Source of the DNA: Lachnospiraceae bacterium C6A11
GTDB lineage: Bacteria; Bacillota; Clostridia; Lachnospirales; Lachnospiraceae
Length of the DNA stretch: 64,000 nucleotides
Reading direction: 5' to 3'
Assembly: GCA_000702245.1 (NCBI GenBank)
Contig: JNKY01000015.1
Span: 1-64,000, forward strand
Positions 1-7,895 of this stretch are shown here, piece by piece. Position 1 is the first letter of the stretch; each line of letters begins with the position of its first letter. The notes beneath the pieces are model-generated. The model did no database searches and had not been told where the DNA came from. It worked only from the letters and a program-made list of their open reading frames with translations. The position numbers and the translations under genes were made by a program.

Positions 1-158
<158 letters not shown>

Positions 159-327
159 AAGTTTGTTCGTCCTTAGTCCAGATTTAATCGCTTAGCTTTT
201 TAAATCCTGTCCTAAAACTTACTGTGTTTGGATTTCGTTCAAATCCGAAAATGTCTTTAAAGAATTTTCGGGGTTGTCATGTTGTTAAGTTGTTAATGTG
301 CATTCACTTCTATTTATAGAAGTAAAG
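159..327 (-). other. Spacer/leader between tRNA-Ser and 16S rRNA
   Basis: These 169 bases separate the tRNA from 16S and contain no reading frame. On the minus strand I see small hairpins: CTTCTATAAATAGAAG just after the tRNA, one with CCGAAAA/TTTTCGG arms, and GGATTTGAACGAAATCC. They may serve RNA processing or antitermination; an ATTCTTTAAAGA stretch is only loosely boxA-like. No convincing second promoter was found, so tRNA and rRNA are probably co-transcribed. Confidence 0.5.
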
Positions 328-413
328 CGGAGAGGGAGGGATTCGAACCCTCGTGCCCGTGAAGACAAACGGTTTTCAAGACCGCCTCGTTATGACCACT
401 TCGATACCTCTCC
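328..413 (-). tRNA. tRNA-Ser (anticodon UGA)
   Basis: The reverse complement folds as a class II tRNA. The acceptor arm GGAGAGG (407-413) pairs with CCTCTCC (329-335), with G as discriminator. The anticodon loop CTTGAAA gives anticodon TGA (serine UCA). A long variable arm is followed by a GGGTTCGAATCCC T-arm. CCA is not encoded. It precedes the 16S gene in the same direction, with about 170 nt between them. Confidence 0.95.
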
Positions 414-454
414 AAGGCATTTTAAATCATCGCTTTTCATCAGCGACATTGAGT

Positions 455-506
455 ATATTAACAAAATTAGTGGGCAGTGTCAACAGTTTTTTTCGCTTTT
501 TTTTAG
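455..506 (-). promoter_or_regulatory. Strong promoter with UP-like A-tracts for tRNA-Ser/rRNA
   Basis: On the minus strand a perfect -35 TTGACA (478-483) and a -10 TAATAT (455-460) are separated by exactly 17 bp. Immediately upstream (484-506) lie two A-tracts (AAAAAAA and AAAAAAAA), typical of UP elements at stable-RNA promoters. The tRNA starts about 42 bp downstream of the -10. The arrangement matches a growth-rate-controlled rRNA promoter. Confidence 0.85.
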
Positions 507-514
507 AAAATTTT

Positions 515-555
515 ATACCCCGAAAAGCCGTATATTTTCGTGCTTTTCGGGGTAT
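515..555. terminator. 14-bp perfect inverted repeat, terminator-like
   Basis: ATACCCCGAAAAGC (515-528) and GCTTTTCGGGGTAT (542-555) are perfect complements around a 13-nt AT-rich loop. The hairpin sits between the stop of the leftward gene at 708 and the rRNA promoter, so it probably insulates the two. Flanks are AT-rich but no clean T-run follows on either strand, so Rho-independent termination is likely rather than proven. The remaining bases 556-707 show nothing else. Confidence 0.55.
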
Positions 556-707
556 TTGCAATAAAATTTTTGCTCACCGTTGCTGAGCAATATATCTTGC
601 GTTTCTTCTATTATATAGTCATGATATTTTGTGTTTTAACCGTTATCTATCGATCAGACCCACATCATGAGACGCAGGACTCAACCCTCAGGCGGCCTAC
701 ACATGTA

Positions 708-1631
708 TCATGCGATCTCATAGATTCCATATCCCATCTCATCAAGTATCCACCATGCATCATCAAGAAGCTGATAATCATACAAAATTACATCTGCCTT
801 CTCCTCGGAAATATTATCCCGCTTCGCGATCATCTTCGCAAATCCCCGAAGCCCGTCGAAGTTAGTAAGATTTCCATGGTGGCGTCTCTCATAGCTGTTG
901 CCGTTTGTATGTCTGCCGCTGTCGTCCGTCTCGTTCAGTATAGTTTCCTTGTCAGCCGGCACGATTCCTCGGCTCATCATATATGCATTCCACCTCTGAT
1001 GCTCCTGATATGCCATGTTGTATGCTCTTGAAGGCTTAAAGTTTGTACTGAACCTGATTGCAGAGCCCCGGCCGTTCTTCATAGCGCCGCCTGTGATCTC
1101 CGGAAGATCATCCCCTGCATACAGCTTCATATATTCATTATAAGAAAGGTACGACTTGCCTCCCTTTTTCTTCTCGAAATCAAGTCCCATCATAAGAAGC
1201 TTGCTTCTTACAGAAAGCGATGCGTAGAGATTCGAATCTCTCTTAGCCTGAGGCCACTCAGCAAACCAACTTCTGTCCGCCGCCTTCACGATCTTTTCCT
1301 CCGATTCAGCTGAGCCGTAGACGTGATTATCCTTCATGAGAGTTTCAACGCTCATGAATTCAAACTTGAGGGCGATCATATTTACTACTGAATTAAAAGT
1401 TCTGGAAATAGTTTCAAATACGGCATAGGTGCCGCTCTCCTGGACATAGTCATAACCTATAAAGAATAAAGGGATCGCGATAAGATAAACCGCGACGCAT
1501 TTGCCCTTCTTGAATTCACGGAGGAATACGATGCGTTCCTTTCTATCTCTCCTGATGAAGCCGTAGACAGCCCTCAGAACAAGATAAGCAAGAAGCAGTA
1601 TGAAAAATATGCTTATTACCGTGTATGTCAT
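708..1631 (-). CDS. Membrane protein with RyR-like C-terminal domain
   Basis: A 307-residue protein. The N-terminus has a hydrophobic helix at about residues 3-23 and another at about 47-63, with basic residues between, so it is probably inner-membrane anchored. The C-terminal third has the pattern EHQRWNAYMMSRG, then RRHHGNLTNFDGL, then a YDYQLLDDAWWIL segment. This order (H-RW-A, a histidine-rich HxxL..FD block, then YD and D-aW) resembles the RyR-like domain (PF02026 type) found at the ends of bacterial channel and NAD-binding proteins. That assignment is by eye. No enzyme motif is visible. It lies 74 bp downstream of ispD and reads the same way. Function unknown; ligand sensing is only a guess. 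Confidence 0.7.
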   Translation of the reverse strand: MTYTVISIFFILLLAYLVLRAVYGFIRRDRKERIVFLREFKKGKCVAVYLIAIPLFFIGYDYVQESGTYAVFETISRTFNSVVNMIALKFEFMSVETLMKDNHVYGSAESEEKIVKAADRSWFAEWPQAKRDSNLYASLSVRSKLLMMGLDFEKKKGGKSYLSYNEYMKLYAGDDLPEITGGAMKNGRGSAIRFSTNFKPSRAYNMAYQEHQRWNAYMMSRGIVPADKETILNETDDSGRHTNGNSYERRHHGNLTNFDGLRGFAKMIAKRDNISEEKADVILYDYQLLDDAWWILDEMGYGIYEIA

Positions 1632-1705
1632 AATCCCCCCAAAAACTGTGAAATACTTTCCTCGATCATCAAACCGATCACAGTTTCCGTATTAAAATAC
1701 TAATA

Positions 1706-2470
1706 TCAGCCTCTCAGTATCGCCTCTGCGAAACCGATATCCTCCGGCGTAGTGACCTTGATGTTATTGTAGCTGCCTTCGACTATCTTCGACTTGATAT
1801 CAAGGTAGTGTTCAACGAGCATCGTATCGTCGGTGATATTTATCCTGTTCGACGATCCGGCTTTATCTGCCGCAGCGTTATCCCTGTTATTCCTGTTTCC
1901 GCCGGCGCCACTATTATTCTTGTCTGCCGTATCGATACGCATCCTGCTGTACGCTTCGGTCAGAACTTTTCTGTCGAAGGTCTGAGGCGTCTGGATCTGC
2001 CAGAGAGTATTTCTGTCCGGCGTCTCGATGCCGAAGCCCTCTGCGTCCACAACCTTAATGGTGTCCTTCACGGGAACGCCAACGGTGCAGGCCTTGCATC
2101 TTCTAACTTCAGAAATAGATGAAAGTATCATCGCATTTGTCACAAATGGTCTAGCACCATCGTGGATCATAACGATTCCGCTTCGCCTGTCGCAGGCCTT
2201 AAGACCGTTCTCAACAGAATCATAACGCTCCTTGCCGCCGGCAACGATACGCTTAACCTTCGTGAAACCGTATTTCTTCACAACATCTTCGCGCATCGTA
2301 TTAATATCCTGCTGTCTGGTTACAAGAATGATCTCATCAACTATGCTCGCTTCAAATACCTTCAGCGCATAATAGATGAGGGGCTTTCCCTCCAGCTCCA
2401 TAAACTGTTTTGCTTTATCACTTTTCATGCGGCTTCCGCTTCCCGCCGCGAGAACTATCGCTGAAACCAT
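1706..2470 (-). CDS. ispD: 2-C-methyl-D-erythritol 4-phosphate cytidylyltransferase
   Basis: Catalyses the CTP-dependent third step of the MEP isoprenoid pathway, in the cytosol. The N-terminal nucleotide-binding loop (LAAGSGSRM, residues 7-15) and downstream Lys, the VMIHDGARPF segment (about 100), the GVPVKDTIK segment and the WQIQTPQTF motif are all present. At 254 residues it is slightly long for the family because of an Asn/Gly/Ala-rich insert near residues 183-210, before the conserved TDD that precedes the C-terminal region. The start follows a GGGGGAAAT ribosome-binding site. It lies 14 bp after tsaD and is probably co-transcribed. ispE is also in this window (61415). Confidence 0.95.
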   Translation of the reverse strand: MVSAIVLAAGSGSRMKSDKAKQFMELEGKPLIYYALKVFEASIVDEIILVTRQQDINTMREDVVKKYGFTKVKRIVAGGKERYDSVENGLKACDRRSGIVMIHDGARPFVTNAMILSSISEVRRCKACTVGVPVKDTIKVVDAEGFGIETPDRNTLWQIQTPQTFDRKVLTEAYSRMRIDTADKNNSGAGGNRNNRDNAAADKAGSSNRINITDDTMLVEHYLDIKSKIVEGSYNNIKVTTPEDIGFAEAILRG

Positions 2471-2484
2471 ATTTCCCCCATATA

Positions 2485-3504
2485 TTATCTGCAGCCGATC
2501 TTTAGGTTCGGCACCGCATTCAAGCTGTAATCGTCGCGAATACCGCGCATGTAATCATAATATCCTGCCGCTCCGATCATCGCTGCATTGTCAGTGCAGA
2601 AGATGAGCGACGGATTATAAAAGGCTATTCCGGTCTTCTCAGCCTCGCTTCTCATATATTCTCTGAGCGAGCTGTTTGCAGCTACGCCACCGGCAAGGGC
2701 GAGCTTGTTGCAGCCGAAATCCTTTGCAGCCAGAATGGCATGCTCCGTCAGAACCTCGATAACCGCCTTCTGGAAGGACGCCGCAACGTCAGCGCGGTTC
2801 ACCTCGATGCCCTTCATCTCGCAACTGTTGAGGTAGTTAAGCACTGCCGACTTGATACCGCTGAACGAAAAATCATAAGGTGAATCTGCAAAATGCGCCT
2901 TCGGAAACTCGATCGCATTCGGATCCCCTTCCTTCGCCAGCTTATCAACCTTCGGTCCGCCAGGATATCCGAGACCGATAGCGCGGGCAACCTTATCAAA
3001 GGCCTCGCCTGCCGCGTCATCTCTTGTACGGCCGATGATCTCATAACGACCGTAATCCGTGCATTTAACAATATGTGAATGTCCGCCCGATGCCACAAGG
3101 CACATGAACGGCGGCTCAAGATCTTTATTTTCGATGTAATTGGCGGAAATATGTCCTTCGATGTGATGGACACCCACAAGCGGTATTTTCTTCGCATAGC
3201 TTATCGCCTTGGCTGCGCCGACTCCCACAAGGAGCGGACCCACAAGCCCCGGGCCGTAGGTTACTGCGATCGCCGTGATATCCTCCCACGACATATTTGC
3301 ATCAGAAAGAGCCTTTCTGATCACCTGATTAACTTTTTCTATGTGCTTCCTCGAAGCTATCTCCGGAACGACTCCGCCGTAAAGCGTGTGAAGCGGTACC
3401 TGGGAGTAGATGACATTTGAACGCACGTCGCGTCCGTTCACCACAACTGCCGCTGCCGTTTCATCGCAGGATGATTCAATTCCGAGTATTACTACGTCTT
3501 CCAT
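2485..3504 (-). CDS. tsaD: tRNA N6-adenosine threonylcarbamoyltransferase TsaD
   Basis: Transfers the threonylcarbamoyl group onto A37 of ANN-decoding tRNAs, acting with TsaB and TsaE. The 339 residues are full length for the Kae1/TsaD family. Visible hallmarks are the [11 protein letters not shown] start, the metal-binding HIEGH motif (about 118), [24 protein letters not shown] and the C-terminal [13 protein letters not shown], followed by a [10 protein letters not shown] segment carrying the conserved Asp. It reads leftward into ispD. Its partners tsaB (7078) and tsaE (9415) lie upstream on the same strand, and a Sua5-type tsaC is at 22372. Confidence 0.97.
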   Translation of the reverse strand: MEDVVILGIESSCDETAAAVVVNGRDVRSNVIYSQVPLHTLYGGVVPEIASRKHIEKVNQVIRKALSDANMSWEDITAIAVTYGPGLVGPLLVGVGAAKAISYAKKIPLVGVHHIEGHISANYIENKDLEPPFMCLVASGGHSHIVKCTDYGRYEIIGRTRDDAAGEAFDKVARAIGLGYPGGPKVDKLAKEGDPNAIEFPKAHFADSPYDFSFSGIKSAVLNYLNSCEMKGIEVNRADVAASFQKAVIEVLTEHAILAAKDFGCNKLALAGGVAANSSLREYMRSEAEKTGIAFYNPSLIFCTDNAAMIGAAGYYDYMRGIRDDYSLNAVPNLKIGCR

Positions 3505-3585
3505 ATTTTCACTCTTCTTCTAAATATTTTCCGGTCAGCTTCTTCAACCGACCATAGTATCACTTGCAAATACGCCTATCCGGTA

Positions 3586-4503
3586 TTACTCATCAAGAAA
3601 CTTCAGTTCCTTCGAGATCCTGTCCTTACCGATAATGGCATTCGGAAATACTTCCTTCACCGCATCCGTAAACATCTTCGGTTTATTCATGGATGGTGAG
3701 AAGTGTGTGAGCCAAAGCTCCTCAACTCCGGCCTCCTTCGCAAGGTTAGCCGCTTCAAGCATGGTCATATGCTTCTTCGACTTCGCCTTCTCCATGGTCT
3801 CTTCATCATTTTCGCCGTACATGCCTTCGCAGATGAAGAGGTCTGAACCTCTGGCTGCCTCAACGATAGCAGCCATCGGACGTGTGTCGGTACAATAGGT
3901 CAGCTTAAGACCCTTTCTGTCCTCACCCATTACCATGTCGCTTGTGAAGGTCCTGCCGTCAACAGTAACATCCTGGCCGCTCTGCAACACCTTCCATAAC
4001 TGGATAGGAATATCAAGCGCCTTGGCCGCCTCGGGATTGAAGCGCCCCTTCCTGTCAAGCTCCATACTGTAGCCGTAGCAGAGTATGTTATGGTTCAGCT
4101 TAAAGGCCTTCAGCCTGAGTCCGAACATATCAAAGGTCTGCTCAGCGCCATTTATCTCGATGCACTTCACCGCAAACGGAAGCTCCGGCGCGATAACTCT
4201 CAACGAATCAACAACCTTCTTGATGTTTCTCGGGCCGATGATGGTAAGCGGCTCCGTCCTATCCGCATTTCCCATTGCAAGGAGCAGTCCCGGAAGTCCA
4301 CTGATGTGGTCCGCGTGAAAATGCGTGATCATCAGCACGTCAATATCCTTGAAGCTCCAGCCCTGCAGCCTGACGCTTATCTGCGTCGCCTCGCCGCAGT
4401 CTATCATAATGCTGTGTCCGTTATATCTGACCATTAATGAAGTTAAGAATCTATAAGGCAGGGGCATCATTCCACCCGTGCCAAGCAGACAGACATCTAA
4501 CAT
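3586..4503 (-). CDS. rnz: Ribonuclease Z (tRNA 3'-processing endonuclease)
   Basis: A 305-residue metallo-beta-lactamase-fold nuclease that trims tRNA 3' trailers; this suits the tRNA-Ser here, which lacks an encoded CCA. The zinc motif THFHADHISGLPG (about 60-72) is the HxHxDH signature. A later CTDT provides the bridging Asp, and LWLTHFSP carries the final His. The LLGTGGMMPLPYR start is typical of the family, and length is normal. The start has an AGGAG site 8 nt upstream. It sits between the GH3 gene and tsaD on the same strand. Confidence 0.95.
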   Translation of the reverse strand: MLDVCLLGTGGMMPLPYRFLTSLMVRYNGHSIMIDCGEATQISVRLQGWSFKDIDVLMITHFHADHISGLPGLLLAMGNADRTEPLTIIGPRNIKKVVDSLRVIAPELPFAVKCIEINGAEQTFDMFGLRLKAFKLNHNILCYGYSMELDRKGRFNPEAAKALDIPIQLWKVLQSGQDVTVDGRTFTSDMVMGEDRKGLKLTYCTDTRPMAAIVEAARGSDLFICEGMYGENDEETMEKAKSKKHMTMLEAANLAKEAGVEELWLTHFSPSMNKPKMFTDAVKEVFPNAIIGKDRISKELKFLDE

Positions 4504-4617
4504 TTACATATCTCCTGTTAAACCTTTTTGTTATTTCTATCACCGGATGCAACATCAATCCGGGAATCGTCCCTTCTCACTGTATCCGGTCTATACATAA
4601 TAATTGTTATCCATAGA

Positions 4618-6600
4618 TTAATACGTCAGTCCGAAGCCCTGCTCAAGCCAAGGCTTGCCGTCAGGAATCTGATCAACCGATGAATACCATGGGCTCGGAA
4701 GCTTTCCTCTGAAGGATGCTCCGCCGCAGAGAACATTCGCAACGCCCTGACCCTCTGAACCCGGAAGATAGCACATAACTACCGCATCCCAGTCATTAAC
4801 GTATTTATCTATTATCACGTTTCTTCCCGCAACTATGCAGGCAACGATTGGCTTACCGAGCGCCTTAGCAGCCTCGATGGCATCGCTGTTTCCGCCGAGT
4901 TCCAGAGAACCGCAAAGCTCCAGATCGGCAGTATCGCCGTTCCACTCAGCGTATGACTTCTCGCCGACAACAAGCACAACAACATCAGCCTCGCTCGCAC
5001 GGCTCTTGTCCGTAATGATCTCAACACCGTATTTGTCGCTGAGATCCTTGAATCCCTGAAGGATAGTTGTCACGCCCGGAATGTCCTCGTTCGGACTGCC
5101 GTTCCATTCGATGGTCCAGCCGCCGCACTGCGCTCTTGCATTGTCAGCCGCAGGTCCGGTCACATATATTTTCGTGCCCTTCTTAAGTGGAAGGACATTG
5201 TTATCATTCTTAACAAGTACGAGGCTTTCCTCAACACACTTCTCGGCAACCTCGCGGTACTCTGCCGAACCGACCTCGGTCTGTACTGTTTTCATATCCT
5301 GGCAGTAAGGATCCGCGATCACGCCCGCATTCTGCTTAACTCTGATGATCCTTGTAACTGCATCATTAACTCTTTCCTCAGAGATGTCGCCCTTCTTCAC
5401 AGCGTCCACGATACAGTCCTTAACCACGTTAAAGCTCTCAACCTCCATGAACATGTCGATTCCGGAATTGACCGAGTTGACGATCTGAGTATAATAATCG
5501 CTGGCAGATGTATTCTGCACCGAATTCCAGTCGCTGACGATGAAGCCGGTGAAGCCCATCTCGTTCTTAAGCTTCATGATGTATTCTTTATTTTCATGCA
5601 TCTTGACGCCGTTCAGTGAAGAATGGCTGATCATGATGGTCTGGACACCGCTGTCAATAAGCGCCTGATAAACCTTCAAAAGCTCGCTGATCTCTGCGTC
5701 GCTGAGCTTCGCATCACCTCTGTCGATGAGGCGCGCAACGTCCGAGTTCTCACCGGTACCGTATTCAACATTTCCATCTGCAAGATAATGCTTTGCGCAC
5801 ACGATGAGTCCGCCATCGATAAGTCCCTTCGAATATGAGGTACTAAGGTTTGTGATTATCTCAAGATTTGAGCCGTAGCTCTCATAGGTTCTGCCCCAGC
5901 GCGGATCAACCGACTGTGCAACGCAAGGCGAATAGTTCCAGAGCATATGGCAGAGCTTTGCCTCGTCCGCCGTGATAAGTCCGACCTGGTACATGAGCTC
6001 AGGATCATTCGCTGCACCCATTCCAATATTGTGCGGGAAGAGAACAGTATTCTGGCAATAATTCACTCCGTGAACGTCGTCCTGTCCGTAAATAAACGGA
6101 ATGCCTGCCTCGGAATTCAGTGCCGCCTTCTGGTATGCATCAACCGTGACCTGCCACTCATCGTAGGTAAGCTCGTTCTTCTGCGAAAGCACGCCGCCGT
6201 AACAATTCTGCTTCATCTCGGTAGTCTTCGTATACTGTATCGCAGGAAGCGCCATCTGAGCCGCCTTCTGCTCAAGCGTAAGGGACGCAGTGATCTCCTC
6301 CGGAGTCATATTCTTATACTGGAGGTATTTCTCCCCCGGCTTTGCTTCCTCAGTGGTTGTCTCAGTAGCTGAAGTATCCGAGCTGCTCTCCGTCGTCGCA
6401 GTGTCCGTACCGGCCTCGGTAGTACTATCCGTATCGGGACCCGCAGTAACCGCAGTAGTTTCGGTATCTGTCACATCCTCATTATGCTGATGAGTCGATG
6501 CCGAATCTGTCTTGTATTTATCCTTTGAGCCGCAGCCCGAAAGTGAGATCATCATTGTCAGTGCAAGCATTGCACTTATCTTCTTAAATCTTTTAATCAT
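4618..6600 (-). CDS. Glycoside hydrolase family 3 lipoprotein
   Basis: A 660-residue exported enzyme. It has a lipoprotein signal peptide with lipobox LSGC (Cys about residue 23), then a Thr/Glu/Asp/Ser-rich linker (about 30-90), then a GH3 catalytic domain. Motifs include YGQDDVHG, CAKHYLADGN (substrate-binding KH) and GFIVSDWNSVQ, where the Asp of SDW is the expected nucleophile. The (alpha/beta)6 sandwich domain follows (KNDNNVLPL, VVLVVGEKSYAEWNGD). The family includes beta-glucosidases and exo-beta-glucanases; substrate cannot be set here. A spacer of only 6 bp to rimI upstream suggests co-transcription. The Thr/Glu linker resembles tails on HflC and the NlpC protein in this window. Confidence 0.92.
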   Translation of the reverse strand: MIKRFKKISAMLALTMMISLSGCGSKDKYKTDSASTHQHNEDVTDTETTAVTAGPDTDSTTEAGTDTATTESSSDTSATETTTEEAKPGEKYLQYKNMTPEEITASLTLEQKAAQMALPAIQYTKTTEMKQNCYGGVLSQKNELTYDEWQVTVDAYQKAALNSEAGIPFIYGQDDVHGVNYCQNTVLFPHNIGMGAANDPELMYQVGLITADEAKLCHMLWNYSPCVAQSVDPRWGRTYESYGSNLEIITNLSTSYSKGLIDGGLIVCAKHYLADGNVEYGTGENSDVARLIDRGDAKLSDAEISELLKVYQALIDSGVQTIMISHSSLNGVKMHENKEYIMKLKNEMGFTGFIVSDWNSVQNTSASDYYTQIVNSVNSGIDMFMEVESFNVVKDCIVDAVKKGDISEERVNDAVTRIIRVKQNAGVIADPYCQDMKTVQTEVGSAEYREVAEKCVEESLVLVKNDNNVLPLKKGTKIYVTGPAADNARAQCGGWTIEWNGSPNEDIPGVTTILQGFKDLSDKYGVEIITDKSRASEADVVVLVVGEKSYAEWNGDTADLELCGSLELGGNSDAIEAAKALGKPIVACIVAGRNVIIDKYVNDWDAVVMCYLPGSEGQGVANVLCGGASFRGKLPSPWYSSVDQIPDGKPWLEQGFGLTY

Positions 6601-6606
6601 AACTTA

Positions 6607-7020
6607 TCACACCAATTCCATTATGACCGCATCGTCCACAGGGTCTGTGTAATACGATCTTCTGACTCCTATTTCCTTAAATCCATATTTGTTGTAAAGG
6701 CTGATGGCCGGTATATTCCGGCTCCTTACCTCAAGGATGATCCGGCCGTTTGTCGCCGCCAGCAGTGCCTGGATAAGCTTATCCGCGTAGCCCTTCCGCC
6801 TCTCGGACTCTCTGACCGCTATCCTCTGCAGCTCAAATACATCCAACACCGAATATATCAGATATCCGGCAAGCCCGTTCTCCGACTCCACAGTCAGGAG
6901 ACGGTTGTAACCGTATTTGAAGCTGTCCTTTATCAGTTCCAGCGACCAGGCGTCGCTGAAGTTTTCCTTTTCAATCTCTGCAATTTCTTCAAATAGTGAA
7001 TCATTACTTTTTTGAAACAT
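6607..7020 (-). CDS. rimI: Ribosomal-protein-S18-type N-acetyltransferase (RimI family)
   Basis: A 137-residue GNAT-fold acetyltransferase. Acetyl-CoA-binding elements are visible: the LQRIAVRESERRKGYADKLI segment (about residues 63-82, with the R/Q-x-x-G/A loop RRKGYA), then ILEVRSRNIPAISLYNKYGF, the usual C-terminal GNAT helix-strand. In many bacteria rimI sits beside tsaB, and it does here: it is 57 bp downstream of tsaB. The upstream ribosome-binding site is weak. RimI acetylates the N-terminus of ribosomal protein S18 in Escherichia coli; the target here is inferred from context. Confidence 0.88.
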   Translation of the reverse strand: MFQKSNDSLFEEIAEIEKENFSDAWSLELIKDSFKYGYNRLLTVESENGLAGYLIYSVLDVFELQRIAVRESERRKGYADKLIQALLAATNGRIILEVRSRNIPAISLYNKYGFKEIGVRRSYYTDPVDDAVIMELV

Positions 7021-7077
7021 TTTTCATACCACGTTCGTAATATTCATTCGTTCATCCGTCTTCTTTTCCCCGCAGTA

Positions 7078-7854
7078 TTATGCACCGGTTTCGCTGCTCT
7101 TCTCATCACGAACTCTTTCAGCCTGAGACTTTCTCAAATACTCCGGCGCAAAATCGTCCGAATTGATCGCCTTTCCTTCTTCAAAATACAGCTTTCCAAG
7201 AGCCGCGACGGACGCACCTCTCTGGGCTGCATTCTGCATGGAAGCAAAGCTGTACGGAACTATTAATACTCTGCTGTTATCTGCATCACCGGCTGTCTTT
7301 GCATCATCGGCTGCTTCACCGGTTTTCAAAGAATCCGCAAGGATATTCTTCACCACCGGAATTCCGTCACCGACAAATACAACCTCTTCGCCGATCTCAT
7401 TCAGCTTCTCGAAGAGCTCTGTGACAGGAAGTGCTTCTTCATTCAGCACAATCGTAACTGATTCAGCACTAACGCGGTACGCCCCGGCGTAAACTTCATT
7501 CCTTCTTGCATCCATCAGGGAAACTATAAGCCTCTTATCACCTGCAAGATTGTAAGCCAGTCCCTCAAGCGTAGGAACCGGAACGATAGGGATGTCCAGC
7601 GCAAGGGCAAGTCCCTTCGCAGTTGCCGCACCTATTCGAAGTCCCGTGAAGGAACCCGGACCGGAAGCAATCGCAACCGCATCCAGCTCAGCCGGCTCAG
7701 TTCCCGCAAGCCTCAGCATCTCATCAATCATCGGAAGCAGAGTTTCCGAATGTGTTCTTTTGTTATTTACCGTGTATTCAGACACTAAACTGTCGCCCGT
7801 GACAAGTGCCACGGACGCAGTCATTCCTGAACTATCAATTCCAAGTATTTTCAA
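7078..7854 (-). CDS. tsaB: t6A complex dimerisation subunit TsaB
   Basis: A 258-residue ASKHA-fold pseudo-enzyme that pairs with TsaD in the threonylcarbamoyl-transferase complex. Diagnostic are the start KILGIDSSGMTASVAL, the SETLLPMIDEML segment, and AIASGPGSFTGLRIGAATAKGL in two parts near residues 61-82. The C-terminal half carries an Ala/Asp-rich insert (about 170-190). The start codon is TTG, preceded by an AAGGCGG ribosome-binding site. The order tsaE - GGDEF gene - tsaB - rimI on one strand means the usual tsaE-tsaB pair is interrupted by a signalling gene. Confidence 0.95.
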   Translation of the reverse strand: MKILGIDSSGMTASVALVTGDSLVSEYTVNNKRTHSETLLPMIDEMLRLAGTEPAELDAVAIASGPGSFTGLRIGAATAKGLALALDIPIVPVPTLEGLAYNLAGDKRLIVSLMDARRNEVYAGAYRVSAESVTIVLNEEALPVTELFEKLNEIGEEVVFVGDGIPVVKNILADSLKTGEAADDAKTAGDADNSRVLIVPYSFASMQNAAQRGASVAALGKLYFEEGKAINSDDFAPEYLRKSQAERVRDEKSSETGA

Positions 7855-7895
7855 AATACTATTCCGCCTTTTCTACGACCTAAGTCGTTATTATA

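Noticed and set aside
540-1031. 163-codon rightward frame overlapping the RyR-like gene
   Set aside because: Antisense to a better supported protein, with no ribosome-binding site and an odd composition.
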